Notes under the pieces: model-generated
Seen by the model: only the letters and a program-made list of their open reading frames with translations
Databases searched by the model: none
What the model was told of the DNA's origin: nothing
In this document: positions 52,466-61,192 of the stretch, piece after piece
Layout: every line of letters begins with the position of its first letter
Position numbering within the stretch: position 1 is the first letter of the stretch
Assembly (NCBI GenBank): GCA_031415055.1
Contig: JANOQZ010000042.1
Location: 62,001-126,000, forward strand
DNA length: 64,000 nt
Source: JANMOK01 sp031415055
GTDB taxonomy: Bacteria; Pseudomonadota; Alphaproteobacteria; Rhodobacterales; Rhodobacteraceae
Direction: 5' to 3'
Made by a program: the position numbers and the translations under genes

Positions 52466-53074
52466 TTATGTGGGAATCGTTGCGAGCATTGAAGGCCGTT
52501 TGGCAAATTCGGTTTCCCAAGCGGTCAGTTTGGGACGACCCTCGCGCCAATCGCGAGCAGAATGGCGCAGGTCGAGATAGCCAAGTGCCGTGCCGGTGGC
52601 GATTTGGCCGAGGTCGAGCAACCCGTTGAGATGGTCGATCCAATCGGCCTCAAGTGCGTCCAATGCAGCAGCGATTTTGCGCCATTGCGCCTCGACCCAA
52701 TCGGGGGATTGTTTATCGGTTGGTCGCAGGCGCACTTCATAAACCATCAGCAACGCAGCATCGAGGATGCCGTCGGCGGTGGCTTCTAGCGTGAGGGTGC
52801 GCCAGCGGGTTTCGCCAGCTGGAATCAGTTTGGGAAACGGATGCCGGGCATCGAGGTATTCGCAGATCACCCGGCTGTCATAGATCGGCTGGCCGTCTTC
52901 GGTGATCAGGCAGGGGATTTTGCCTAAGGGGTTTTGATCCGGAATCGGGTTGGCCAGCAACGGGCCGGTGCTGGTGGCGATGACCTCGGTGCGGCGGATC
53001 AGGCCAGTTTCGTGCAGCACGACCAGCACCTTGCGGGCATAGGGCGAGATCGGTCCGGCGTGGAGTTTCAGCAT
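52466..53074 (-). CDS. Glutathione S-transferase family protein
   Basis: The 202 residues have the N-terminal thioredoxin-like domain (MLKLHAGPISPYARKVLVVL), the glutathione-binding NPLGKIPCLITEDGQPIYDSR and a helical C-terminal domain. The SPYARKV start with Ser is typical of alphaproteobacterial GST-like proteins. Substrate is unknown. It is on the same strand as fdhA, 125 bases upstream of it, but no functional link is evident. Confidence 0.92.
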   Translation of the reverse strand: MLKLHAGPISPYARKVLVVLHETGLIRRTEVIATSTGPLLANPIPDQNPLGKIPCLITEDGQPIYDSRVICEYLDARHPFPKLIPAGETRWRTLTLEATADGILDAALLMVYEVRLRPTDKQSPDWVEAQWRKIAAALDALEADWIDHLNGLLDLGQIATGTALGYLDLRHSARDWREGRPKLTAWETEFAKRPSMLATIPT

Positions 53075-53106
53075 TCATTGTTTCCCAATAGTATCTTCAG
53101 TTCATT

Positions 53107-53772
53107 TCAGGCCTCTTCATCATCAACGCTACTTTTTCGGCGAGACAGTTTTTGCTCAATGCAATCAAACGCTCTCGCTTTCGCCGCTACTATGCTTGGA
53201 AATTCGACGCTGCCCCGCTTTTCTCCAATTTTCAGCATGTATTGCTGCCCTTTTTTGAAAACTAGGACACGGAAACTGTCTTGGATGATTTTTTCATTTC
53301 CGTTACTATGAATTGTCCAACGACGCGATGAAACAAACCGCTTTCTTTTTTCCGCTCGTTTGCGACTTTCAGTTGCGATGTTGGTTTCGGTCAGGCGGTC
53401 ACAACAATCTGTGCCAACACCAATCGTTCCCCACTTTTTGTGGAAAATAAAGAAAACGAATCTAATGCCGGTGCCGCAACAATCGCAATTGCCTGAAATA
53501 TCGCCTAGATCGTCTTCGCCTATTAGCTCAAAACTAGAACTGGGCTGAATTATTCCGTGCTCTTTAGCATGGCACCCACGGCACAAGACTTTGCAACGAT
53601 CATGTGGTGTGTCCCATACGTGCTTGCCTTTTAGATATTCGATATGGTGAACTTGAAGCACTACTTTTTCACTTTGGTGCTTACCGCATTGAGAACACTC
53701 ATTGTTTGCCAAGAGTATGGCGTCCTGTCGAAATGCACTCCATCGCGGATCGCGATATTGGCTTGTCGCCAT
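53107..53772 (-). CDS. HNH endonuclease with zinc domain and extra C-terminal domain
   Basis: From the ATG at 53772 the product has 221 residues. The HNH nuclease part has ECSQCGKHQSEKVVLQVHHI then RCKVLCRGCHAKEHG, giving two CxxC knuckles and the catalytic His pair. A second zinc domain follows (CDCCGTGIRFVFFIFHKKWG, GTDCCDRLTET). A third small domain of beta strands and a helix ends the protein (NEKIIQDSFRVLVFKKGQQY). Single-gene HNH proteins of this kind occur in mobile DNA; no partner methylase is next to it. The TTG at 53799 is a less likely start. Confidence 0.82.
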   Translation of the reverse strand: MATSQYRDPRWSAFRQDAILLANNECSQCGKHQSEKVVLQVHHIEYLKGKHVWDTPHDRCKVLCRGCHAKEHGIIQPSSSFELIGEDDLGDISGNCDCCGTGIRFVFFIFHKKWGTIGVGTDCCDRLTETNIATESRKRAEKRKRFVSSRRWTIHSNGNEKIIQDSFRVLVFKKGQQYMLKIGEKRGSVEFPSIVAAKARAFDCIEQKLSRRKSSVDDEEA

Positions 53773-53943
53773 TGAAGCTCCAATCAATCTCAAGTCCAAG
53801 AAATTAGGCCAGATTTTCGCCGATTCCTTGTATCAAATTTTAGTGGGTGCGCGGTCTTCGATCATACTGGAAACACAAGGTCAAACAAAACTCAGATTGT
53901 CGAATTTTTCAGTTAGCCGGTTCGTGCCACGTCTGTTTGATTT

Positions 53944-55203
53944 TCAGCCCACCCGCAATTGATTGCCTAGAACACCGCCAATCTTCGCCTCCACGATCTG
54001 CCCTATCGGCTGATTTGTACCAAACGCCACCTCGGTGAATCCTTCGGTACGGCCCATGCGCGGGCTTTCAAGCAGGATGGAATGGGCGCGGCCGACTTGA
54101 GATTTCAGGTGAGCCAGTTGTTGGGACGCTCCAAGGTCACGCAATCTTGCCGCGCGTTCCTTAATCGCTTTGCCGTGCACGGCTGGCATACGGGCGGCGG
54201 GCGTGCCTTGGCGGGCGGAATAGGGGAAGACATGTAGCCATGTCAGGCCGCATTCCTGCACAAGTTTTAGCGTGTTTTCGAACATCGCTTCGGTTTCGGT
54301 AGGGAAACCGGCGATGAAATCGGCCCCGAAAACGATGTCGGGGCGGGCTTTTCGGGTATCTTCGCAAAAGCGGATTGAATCGTCACGGCTATGACGGCGT
54401 TTCATGCGTTTGAGGATCAGGTTGTCGCCCGCCTGCAAGCTGAGGTGCAGGTGGGGCATCAGGCGTATTTCGCTGGCAATGGCGTCGATCAGCGCGGGGT
54501 CGGCCTCGATTGAATCGATCGAGCTGATGCGCAGGCGCGGCAGATCGGGGACCAGTTTGAGGATGCGTTGCACAAGGTCACCCAAGCGCGGTTGACCGGG
54601 CATATCGGCCCCCCAAGAGGTAAGGTCAACGCCGGTCAGGACGACCTCGTTGTAGCCGCCGGCCACCAACCGGGTGATTTGTTCGACAACAACGCCTGCA
54701 GGGACCGAGCGGGAATTGCCGCGACCATAGGGGATGATGCAAAAGGTGCAGCGATGGTCGCAGCCGTTTTGCACCTGAACATAGGCGCGGGCGCGGGTGC
54801 CGAAACCGTCGATCAAATGCCCGGCCGTTTCTGTGGCGGCCATGATGTCGTTGACGCGGATTTTTTCGGTCGGTCCGATCAGGTTTGGTACGGTGAGGTT
54901 GCGCCAAGTTTCGCCCTGCATTTTCTCCAGATTGCCGATCACCTGATCGACTTCGGGCATGTTTGCGAAAGTCGCAGGTTCGGTTTGGGCCGCGCAGCCG
55001 GTGACGATCATCCGCGCGTCCGGGTTTTCGCGCCGCAGTTTGCGGATGCGTTGCTTGGCTTGGCGCACGGCCTCGGAAGTGACGGCGCAAGTGTTGATGA
55101 CGATGGCATTGTCGAGGCCAGCGGCGGTGCCCAGTTCGCGCATGGCTTCGGTTTCATACGCGTTCAGGCGGCAACCGAATGTTTCAAAGATCGGGGCGGT
55201 CAT
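53944..55203 (-). CDS. mtaB: tRNA methylthiotransferase MtaB
   Basis: MtaB converts t6A37 to ms2t6A37 in tRNAs. The 419 residues have the UPF0004 domain (MTAPIFETFGCRLNAYETEA, with three conserved Cys), the radical-SAM motif CDHRCTFCIIPYGRG, and a C-terminal TRAM-like region. Its substrate modification is made by the TsaD pathway, encoded earlier in this window. Its start overlaps the dapF stop, so the two genes are coupled. Confidence 0.95.
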   Translation of the reverse strand: MTAPIFETFGCRLNAYETEAMRELGTAAGLDNAIVINTCAVTSEAVRQAKQRIRKLRRENPDARMIVTGCAAQTEPATFANMPEVDQVIGNLEKMQGETWRNLTVPNLIGPTEKIRVNDIMAATETAGHLIDGFGTRARAYVQVQNGCDHRCTFCIIPYGRGNSRSVPAGVVVEQITRLVAGGYNEVVLTGVDLTSWGADMPGQPRLGDLVQRILKLVPDLPRLRISSIDSIEADPALIDAIASEIRLMPHLHLSLQAGDNLILKRMKRRHSRDDSIRFCEDTRKARPDIVFGADFIAGFPTETEAMFENTLKLVQECGLTWLHVFPYSARQGTPAARMPAVHGKAIKERAARLRDLGASQQLAHLKSQVGRAHSILLESPRMGRTEGFTEVAFGTNQPIGQIVEAKIGGVLGNQLRVG

Positions 55204-56039
55204 CTTATGCCCGCAAGGAATTCGGGCGAGAGGGTGCCCTCAAAGACCAGAGCCGTTGGCCCCGTCATCCAAACGCCGTCGTCGCGCCAGTCGATGTCCA
55301 ACTTGCCACCATCAAGATGCAAAGTAATGGCGCGGTCGGTGTGGCCTTGGCGATGCAGCACCACCGTTGCCGCGCATGCACCAGAACCACAGGCCAAAGT
55401 CACCATGCCGCCACGTTCCCAGACCCGCATGCGGACGTTTTTGCGGTCGAGAATCTGGCAGAATTCAACGTTGGTGCGTTGGGGGAATAGGGGGTGGTGT
55501 TCGATTTGTGGGCCGATTTGCGCCAAGTTGACTGCGGAAATGTCGGGCACAACAAATACGCAATGCGGGTTGCCCATTCCCGCGGCACCCGGTTTGCCGT
55601 CGATGGGAAGCGCATTTAGGTCCGCGTCGCGGGCCAGCGGCACCGTTTGCCAGGTCAGTTGCGGATGCAGCATGTTGACGCGAATTTGACCGTTTCCGGC
55701 ATCTTCGCAATAAAGGTCGCCTCTTCCGGTGCACAGAATCAGGTTCTGTGCGTCGGTTTCAGCCAGCAGCAACTGGGCAACACAGCGGGTGGCGTTGCCG
55801 CATGCGTCAGCCATGCTGCCATCGGAATTCCAATAATCGACCTCTGCTGCCACGCCATTGCCATTGCGGATCACCGCCAATTGGTCAAAGCCCACGCCAC
55901 GATGTCGGTCGCCCAATGCCTTGGCCAAAGCGGCATCGACCGGATCGACAACGTCACGCGCGTCGATCACGACAAAATCGTTGCCGAGCCCATGCATTTT
56001 GAGAAAGCGCAGCGGCACAATGGTGTTTGGTTGGTCCAT
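55200..56039 (-). CDS. dapF: Diaminopimelate epimerase
   Basis: DapF interconverts LL- and meso-diaminopimelate for lysine and peptidoglycan. From the ATG at 56039 (MDQPNTIVPLRFLKMHGLGN) it has 279 residues. The two catalytic Cys are in SMADACGNATRCVAQ and LACGSGACAAT. A TTG at 56063 would add eight residues. It is first in a dapF-mtaB pair on the minus strand. Confidence 0.97.
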   Translation of the reverse strand: MDQPNTIVPLRFLKMHGLGNDFVVIDARDVVDPVDAALAKALGDRHRGVGFDQLAVIRNGNGVAAEVDYWNSDGSMADACGNATRCVAQLLLAETDAQNLILCTGRGDLYCEDAGNGQIRVNMLHPQLTWQTVPLARDADLNALPIDGKPGAAGMGNPHCVFVVPDISAVNLAQIGPQIEHHPLFPQRTNVEFCQILDRKNVRMRVWERGGMVTLACGSGACAATVVLHRQGHTDRAITLHLDGGKLDIDWRDDGVWMTGPTALVFEGTLSPEFLAGIR

Positions 56040-56153
56040 CGCGGTTCTATAGTCGTTTTGCAATTTGGAAACCAGATGGCGGCAGGTGCGCCAATTTAGC
56101 CCCTAATCCACCCTTGACCCCACACCGCACACCGCCTAGTAACTGCGCCGGTT

Positions 56154-56229
56154 GGGCCGGTAGCTCAGTTGGTAGAGCAACTGACTTTTAATCAGTAGGT
56201 CTCGGGTTCGAGCCCCGACCGGCTCACCA
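56154..56229 (+). tRNA. tRNA-Lys (anticodon TTT)
   Basis: A 76-nt cloverleaf with acceptor arms GGGCCGG/CCGGCTC (one G-T pair), D arm GTAGCTCAGTTGGTAGAG, anticodon stem-loop CTGACTTTTAATCAG with TTT, T loop TTCGAGC, and an encoded CCA. No integrase lies beside it. Confidence 0.97.
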
Positions 56230-56270
56230 ATCTTTTCAAACAAATTTTGAATGTCAGACGCACACTTGAA

Positions 56271-56295
56271 CGGCGCGGCATTTGCTGCCGCGCCG
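56271..56295. terminator. Hairpin between tRNA-Lys and the convergent ABC operon
   Basis: A perfect 10-bp stem CGGCGCGGCA / TGCCGCGCCG with loop TTTGC. The plus side is followed by GAGTTTTGG, a weak tail. It can serve tRNA-Lys and, less clearly, the minus-strand operon. Confidence 0.6.
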
Positions 56296-56310
56296 AGTTT
56301 TGGCCCGAGA

Positions 56311-57417
56311 TCAGGCTTTGCCCCAGATTTTCTTGTATTCGTTCTGATAGCCGTTGCCGGGATCGAACGTGTTATTGGGGCCGCCGTCGAATTCGACATT
56401 GGCGTTGGTAACAACGTGCAAGGGCGAGACGTAGCCAGACCATTCGTCGCCAGCGAAAGCGCGGTTCAATTCGTCGACCAACTGCCAGCCTTGAAGGTTC
56501 AGAGGTTCGGCGACTGTTGCGGCTTGGTACTGACCGGCGCGGATGCGCTGATAGGCGGATTCAGACCCGTCTCCTGCCGAAACGTTGGTGGGACGACCGT
56601 CTCCGGCGATGCCGGCTGACGCCAAGGATGGTCCCATGAAGTCGAAATAGAGGTCGTTGATCGCCAGCGAATGGGTCCATTTATCACCGTGCCGCTGCAA
56701 CAACGACGTGGTCAATTGCGGCATGCGCTGCGAGGTTTCGGCGATGGGCGTATCGACCCATTCCACCGAGGTGCCGCCCAAGCTTTCGATGACTTCCTGC
56801 ATCTTTTTGGCCTTGGCGATGGCGATGGCATAGGTTGAATCGGTGAAATAGACGCAGCCCGGTGCGCCGCCAGCGTCGATATAGGCCCACATTGCAGCAG
56901 CGGTTGAAACCTGCATCGGGTCGGTGGTGACATTGGCGAAAATGCCCAAATCCGGCACGGGGCCGATGTTGGGAGATGAGTGCCATGAGACAACCGCAAT
57001 ACCGGCGGCTTTGGCGGCTTCCATCGAGGGGGCTTGTTCGACCGAATCAAAGCCGTTGATGATGATGCCATTGGGATTGAGCGCGAGGGCTTGGCCAAAC
57101 GCCGCCGTGCGCCCGGCAACCGTGCCAGCGCCGTCAATAACGGTGACGGTCCAGCCAATGGCTGCAGCCGCCTCTTCAACGCCGTTGGTGGCACCAAGAA
57201 TGCCACCGTTTTTCATATCACCGCCAAGCACGACAATGGATTTGCCTTCTTGCGCAGCAGGGCCGGTCGTTGGACCATCCCACGTATCAACTTTCATCGC
57301 GTATTTATCGACGATGGCCTGTGCGTCGGACATCGAATCCGCCAGTGCATAGCGGGTTAATACCGGCACTGAAAAGCCTAGGGCAATGCCGCGAAGTAGT
57401 AGTCGTCTGCGATCCAT
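56311..57417 (-). CDS. Sugar ABC transporter substrate-binding protein
   Basis: The 368 residues start at the ATG at 57417 behind GGGAGGAAACT and carry an RR-containing signal peptide (DRRRLLLRGIALGFSVPVLT, ending ALADS), possibly Tat-directed. The mature protein has the type I sugar-binding fold (IVVLGGDMKNGGILG, NPNGIIINGFDSVEQAP, AGIAVVSWHSSPN), like ribose and erythritol binding proteins. It is the last gene of an ATPase-permease-binding protein operon, an unusual order. The ligand is unknown; the neighbouring idonate-type dehydrogenase suggests a sugar acid or polyol. Confidence 0.9.
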   Translation of the reverse strand: MDRRRLLLRGIALGFSVPVLTRYALADSMSDAQAIVDKYAMKVDTWDGPTTGPAAQEGKSIVVLGGDMKNGGILGATNGVEEAAAAIGWTVTVIDGAGTVAGRTAAFGQALALNPNGIIINGFDSVEQAPSMEAAKAAGIAVVSWHSSPNIGPVPDLGIFANVTTDPMQVSTAAAMWAYIDAGGAPGCVYFTDSTYAIAIAKAKKMQEVIESLGGTSVEWVDTPIAETSQRMPQLTTSLLQRHGDKWTHSLAINDLYFDFMGPSLASAGIAGDGRPTNVSAGDGSESAYQRIRAGQYQAATVAEPLNLQGWQLVDELNRAFAGDEWSGYVSPLHVVTNANVEFDGGPNNTFDPGNGYQNEYKKIWGKA

Positions 57418-57443
57418 AGTTTCCTCCCGGTTGGATACATCGT

Positions 57444-58499
57444 TTAGCTTGGTGGTTTGGGTCGTTCCTGCTCTTTCATTTTTTGTGCGGTCCCGCGTTT
57501 GCGTTGGGCATAGCCGGCGATACCGATGGCGACCAACAGGGTCATGCCGTTGAACATTGGCTCGACCCAGAATGATCCGCCGAATTGTTGGATGCCCGAA
57601 ATGCCAACGGCGAGGATGATGACACCGACAAGTGTGCCCCAGACGTTGACCCGGCCCGGTTTGATGGTGGTTGAGCCAAGAAATGCGCCTACCAAAGCAG
57701 GCAGCAGATATTCCAACCCGACGCTGGCTTGGCCAATGCGCAAACGCGATGCCAGCAGAACGCCTGTAAGGGCCGTCAGAGTGCCGGAAGCGATAAAGGC
57801 CCCCATCACATAGCGGCGCACTGGAATGCCATTCAGCGCCGCTGCTTTGGGGTTTGCGCCGATGGCGTAAAGATAACGACCGACCGGCAAGTATTCGTAG
57901 ATCAGCCACATCACCAAGGCGACGAAAAGCACATAGTAGCCGGTGATAGGCAGACCGAAGACCATCGTTGAACTAAGATTATAAAAGCCGTCGGGAACGA
58001 CGCCGACAACTTGCCGACCGCCGGTATGCCACAGGGCGACGGCGTATAGAATTGTGCCGGTGCCCAGTGTGGCGATGAACGAGTCTATCTGCGCCACTTC
58101 GACGAGGAATCCGTTGATAATTCCCACCATTGCACCAAGACAGAGCACGATTAACACAGTAATCGGCCAAGGAATGCCAAACATGGTTTGCAAACTGATG
58201 GCCAGAATATGCCACAGCACAATGCCATAACCGACCGTCAAATCGATTCGCCCCGCGCTCATCGGGATCATCGCGCCAAGCGAAAGCAGAGCAATTATGG
58301 CTTTGTCGGAGATTATGGAACGCGCGTTCAGCAGGGTTGGGAAAGTGTTTGGCAACAGAATCGAAAACAGGACGATCAGTGTAATCGTCAACAGCACCAA
58401 GCCGTAGGTAGGGACGAGGCGGAATATTCGCGCTGTAGGCGACAATTTTTTCAATTCGTGCTGTGTGGGTTCAAGCGCGTTGGATTGGATCGACTGCAT
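57444..58499 (-). CDS. Sugar ABC transporter permease
   Basis: The 351 residues form about nine to ten membrane helices with the RbsC/AraH pattern, for example MIPMSAGRIDLTVGYGIVLW near helix two and NPKAAALNGIPVRRYVMGAF, the EAA-like loop that contacts the ATPase. It lies one base after the ATPase stop and 26 bases before the binding protein start. One permease gene serves the transporter, as in ribose-type systems. Confidence 0.92.
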   Translation of the reverse strand: MQSIQSNALEPTQHELKKLSPTARIFRLVPTYGLVLLTITLIVLFSILLPNTFPTLLNARSIISDKAIIALLSLGAMIPMSAGRIDLTVGYGIVLWHILAISLQTMFGIPWPITVLIVLCLGAMVGIINGFLVEVAQIDSFIATLGTGTILYAVALWHTGGRQVVGVVPDGFYNLSSTMVFGLPITGYYVLFVALVMWLIYEYLPVGRYLYAIGANPKAAALNGIPVRRYVMGAFIASGTLTALTGVLLASRLRIGQASVGLEYLLPALVGAFLGSTTIKPGRVNVWGTLVGVIILAVGISGIQQFGGSFWVEPMFNGMTLLVAIGIAGYAQRKRGTAQKMKEQERPKPPS

Positions 58500-58500
58500 G

Positions 58501-59994
58501 CTATGCCGCCTCTGACGCTGAAGCGGCGTGGATCAGGGCTTGGTTTGAGAGGGCGTCGCTTGCCAGCTCGGCCACGATCAACCCCCGCGAAAATACCAAG
58601 GCACGGTGGCAGATATGGGCGACTTCTTCAAAGTCGGTCGAAACGACAATAACGGTTAAGCCGTTCTGCAACGCCTTACCAATCAACCGATAGATTTCCG
58701 ACTTGGCACCGACGTCGACGCCGGCAGTGGGATCTTCGGCGATCAGAACTTTTCGACCGGTCGAAAGCCACCGACCGACAACGACTTTTTGTTGGTTGCC
58801 GCCGGAAAGCGCTTCGAGGGGCAAATACGGGTCGTTGGGGCGCAGACCGACATCGGCACCGACCGATCTTGTCCGATTGATTTCGGTGCGCGGACGCAGA
58901 AATCCACTCAATTTCCTGCCAGTTGCCCAAGGATTGAGGAAGGTATTTTCACGGATGGAAAGTGCGGCGGCGACACTTTCTTCACCCCGGTCGCGGGCGA
59001 TAAGACCAATCCCGGCGTTCAGGGCTTTTTCCGGTGATGTTAGGTCAATTTGTTGACCGTCTAGAAATACTGCACCGATGTGATCCAGCGCCCCAAACAG
59101 GGCGCGTCCGACGGCTTCTTGCCCAGCACCGCGAAGGCCAACCAGACCCAAGACTTCGCCATTTCGGGCGGCAAAACTGACGGGGCCCACTCCGACGGCA
59201 CAAAGGTTTTCGACTCGCATGGTTTCATTGCCGTAATGCTGCTCGGGCCGGTAGTAAAGTTCTTTGACCTCACGCCCAACGATCTTGTCGACGAGTTCCT
59301 TTGGGGTGGTTTCGGCGACCAGTTTGTTGGCGACCAAATTCCCGTCGCGCAGCACGGCGACGCGGTCGGCGAGACGAAAAATCTCGTCCAAACGGTGCGA
59401 AACATAAATCATGCCAACGCCCCGATCACGCAACGAATGCAGCACTTCGAAAAGGCGTTCGACCTCGTTGGCGGGCAGGCTGGCTGTTGGTTCGTCAAGT
59501 ACCAGAACGTCGGCCTCGGCAGCGAGTGAGCGCGCAATGGCGACAAGCGACTTTTCCGTTCGGCTTAGGTCGCTTACCCGGCGCGACGGGTCAAAATCGC
59601 AACCTACAAGCGCCAAAGCGGTTTGAGCGCGTTTTTCGGTCGCTTTCCAATCGATGAACGGGCCTTTGCGCGAATAGCCTTGCGCCAGACCGACGTTTTC
59701 GCCCACCGACATCCACTCGATCAAGCCAAGGTCTTGATGAATGAACGCAACTTTCTGCCGTTCGTCGGGTTTGGGCGGCCGGTGGTGGTAGGGTTCGCCT
59801 TTGAAGTGAATGCTGCCCACATCGGGCGCGTGAATGGCCGCAAGGCATTTGATCAGCGTCGATTTTCCCGCGCCGTTTTCGCCCAAAAGCGCCAGAATTT
59901 CGCCAGCCGAAAGGTCAAGCGAAACCGAATTCAGCGCCGTTGTGCCGCCAAATCTTTTGGTGACGGCTTTGAATTCAATGAGTTTCGGCCCCAC
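58501..59994 (-). CDS. Sugar ABC transporter ATPase (two-domain, RbsA/MglA type)
   Basis: The 497 residues from the GTG at 59994 hold two ABC domains. The first has Walker A GENGAGKST near residue 35-43 and the signature region VSDLSRTEKSLVAIARSLAA with Walker B VLVLDEPTAS. The second domain lacks the normal Walker A (GLRGAGQEAVGRALFG) and has LSGGNQQKVVVGRWLSTG, as usual for this family. The GTG is placed by GGAGGA upstream; a TTG at 60009 is the other option. A perfect 14-bp palindrome lies about 45 bases upstream. Confidence 0.93.
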   Translation of the reverse strand: MGPKLIEFKAVTKRFGGTTALNSVSLDLSAGEILALLGENGAGKSTLIKCLAAIHAPDVGSIHFKGEPYHHRPPKPDERQKVAFIHQDLGLIEWMSVGENVGLAQGYSRKGPFIDWKATEKRAQTALALVGCDFDPSRRVSDLSRTEKSLVAIARSLAAEADVLVLDEPTASLPANEVERLFEVLHSLRDRGVGMIYVSHRLDEIFRLADRVAVLRDGNLVANKLVAETTPKELVDKIVGREVKELYYRPEQHYGNETMRVENLCAVGVGPVSFAARNGEVLGLVGLRGAGQEAVGRALFGALDHIGAVFLDGQQIDLTSPEKALNAGIGLIARDRGEESVAAALSIRENTFLNPWATGRKLSGFLRPRTEINRTRSVGADVGLRPNDPYLPLEALSGGNQQKVVVGRWLSTGRKVLIAEDPTAGVDVGAKSEIYRLIGKALQNGLTVIVVSTDFEEVAHICHRALVFSRGLIVAELASDALSNQALIHAASASEAA

Positions 59995-60031
59995 CCAATT
60001 CCTCCGCAAACAGACTCTGGTGCAAGAACCA

Positions 60032-60045
60032 TGTTATCGATAACA
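60032..60045. promoter_or_regulatory. LacI/GntR-type operator between the ABC operon and the dehydrogenase
   Basis: TGTTATCGATAACA is a perfect 14-bp palindrome, close in form to GntR/IdnR-type operators. It lies between divergent genes and can control both. A near copy precedes the lacI-type gene. Confidence 0.75.
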
Positions 60046-60158
60046 GGCTAAGTTCTGTTTTGCAGCGAGTCAATCCGCCATGGGTGAGGTTACGTCAAGA
60101 TCGGTTGGACATTTGCCGTTATGTAGGTAGTTTGGCTTGCAAGAAACCGAGGGCCAAA

Positions 60159-61190
60159 ATGAAAGCAATTGTCATCCATAAGGCCCGCGATATTCGGGTT
60201 GAAGACCGTGGGATTGATACCGTTGGACCGGAGCAGGTTGCGGTTTCGATCGAGCGCGGTGGAATTTGCGGGTCAGATTTGCATTATTACTTGCATGGCG
60301 GTTTTGGCGCAATCAGGCTGCAAGAGCCGATGGTTCTGGGCCACGAAGTTTCGGGGATTGTTCGAGAAATTGGTCCAAACGTCAGCGACCTCAAGATCGG
60401 TGACAAAGTTGCCGTTAACCCGTCGCTGCCATGCGGAAGATGCAGTTACTGTCAGGTCGGTCACCAAAACCATTGCCTTGATATGCGGTTCTTTGGAAGC
60501 GCCATGCGCATGCCGCATGTGCAGGGAGCTTTTCAGCAGGTGCTGGTTGTGAAAGCCGGTCAGTGCCATCGGGTTGCGGACTCGGTTAGCCTTGAAGAGG
60601 CCGCCTTTGCCGAACCCTTTGCCGTGACATTGCATGCAATCGTGCGCGCCGGTTCGCTGGCTGGGAAAAAGGTATTGGTGACCGGTTGCGGCCCAATCGG
60701 GGCGCTGACAATTGTGGCCGCAAGGGTGCATGGCGCGCAGGAAATAGTGGCGACGGATGTGTCGGATTTTACCCTTGGACTCGCGGCGCAGATGGGCGCA
60801 GATCGATGCGTCAAAGTTGGCGGCTCGACAGATAATTTGGCAGAATTTATGGTAAGTAAAGGCACGTTTGACGTAATGTTTGAGGCGTCGGGCAATCAAA
60901 CAGCGTTTCGGGGTGGGCTTGAGTGTTTGAAACCGCGCGGGACTTTGGTTCAGGTCGGGCTGGGCGGTGAAATGCAAGTGCCACAAAACACGATCGTCGC
61001 CAAAGAAATCGAGATTAAAGGGTCGTTTCGGTTTCACGGCGAGTTTGCCTTGGCCGTGGATTTGATCAACCGACGCCGCGTTGATTTGAAACCTCTGCTG
61101 AGCGATGTGATTGCGCTGGATGACGCGGTGCGGGCATTTGATTTGGCGGCAGATCGGTCGCGGGCGATGAAAGTGCAAATCGCCTTTTAG
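60159..61190 (+). CDS. Zinc-containing dehydrogenase, L-idonate 5-dehydrogenase type
   Basis: The 343 residues start MKAIVIHKARDIRVEDRGID with a GA-rich ribosome site. Catalytic zinc ligands are in GGICGSDLHYYLHGGFG and the HE of VLGHEVSGIV; the four structural-zinc Cys are in CGRCSYCQVGHQNHC. The NAD-binding loop is VTGCGPIGALTIVAA. It matches L-idonate 5-dehydrogenase and related polyol dehydrogenases. The neighbours (sugar ABC transporter, LacI-type regulator, shared operator) support use of a sugar acid or polyol. Activity on idonate is inferred. Confidence 0.88.
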   Translation: MKAIVIHKARDIRVEDRGIDTVGPEQVAVSIERGGICGSDLHYYLHGGFGAIRLQEPMVLGHEVSGIVREIGPNVSDLKIGDKVAVNPSLPCGRCSYCQVGHQNHCLDMRFFGSAMRMPHVQGAFQQVLVVKAGQCHRVADSVSLEEAAFAEPFAVTLHAIVRAGSLAGKKVLVTGCGPIGALTIVAARVHGAQEIVATDVSDFTLGLAAQMGADRCVKVGGSTDNLAEFMVSKGTFDVMFEASGNQTAFRGGLECLKPRGTLVQVGLGGEMQVPQNTIVAKEIEIKGSFRFHGEFALAVDLINRRRVDLKPLLSDVIALDDAVRAFDLAADRSRAMKVQIAF

Positions 61191-61192
61191 GT

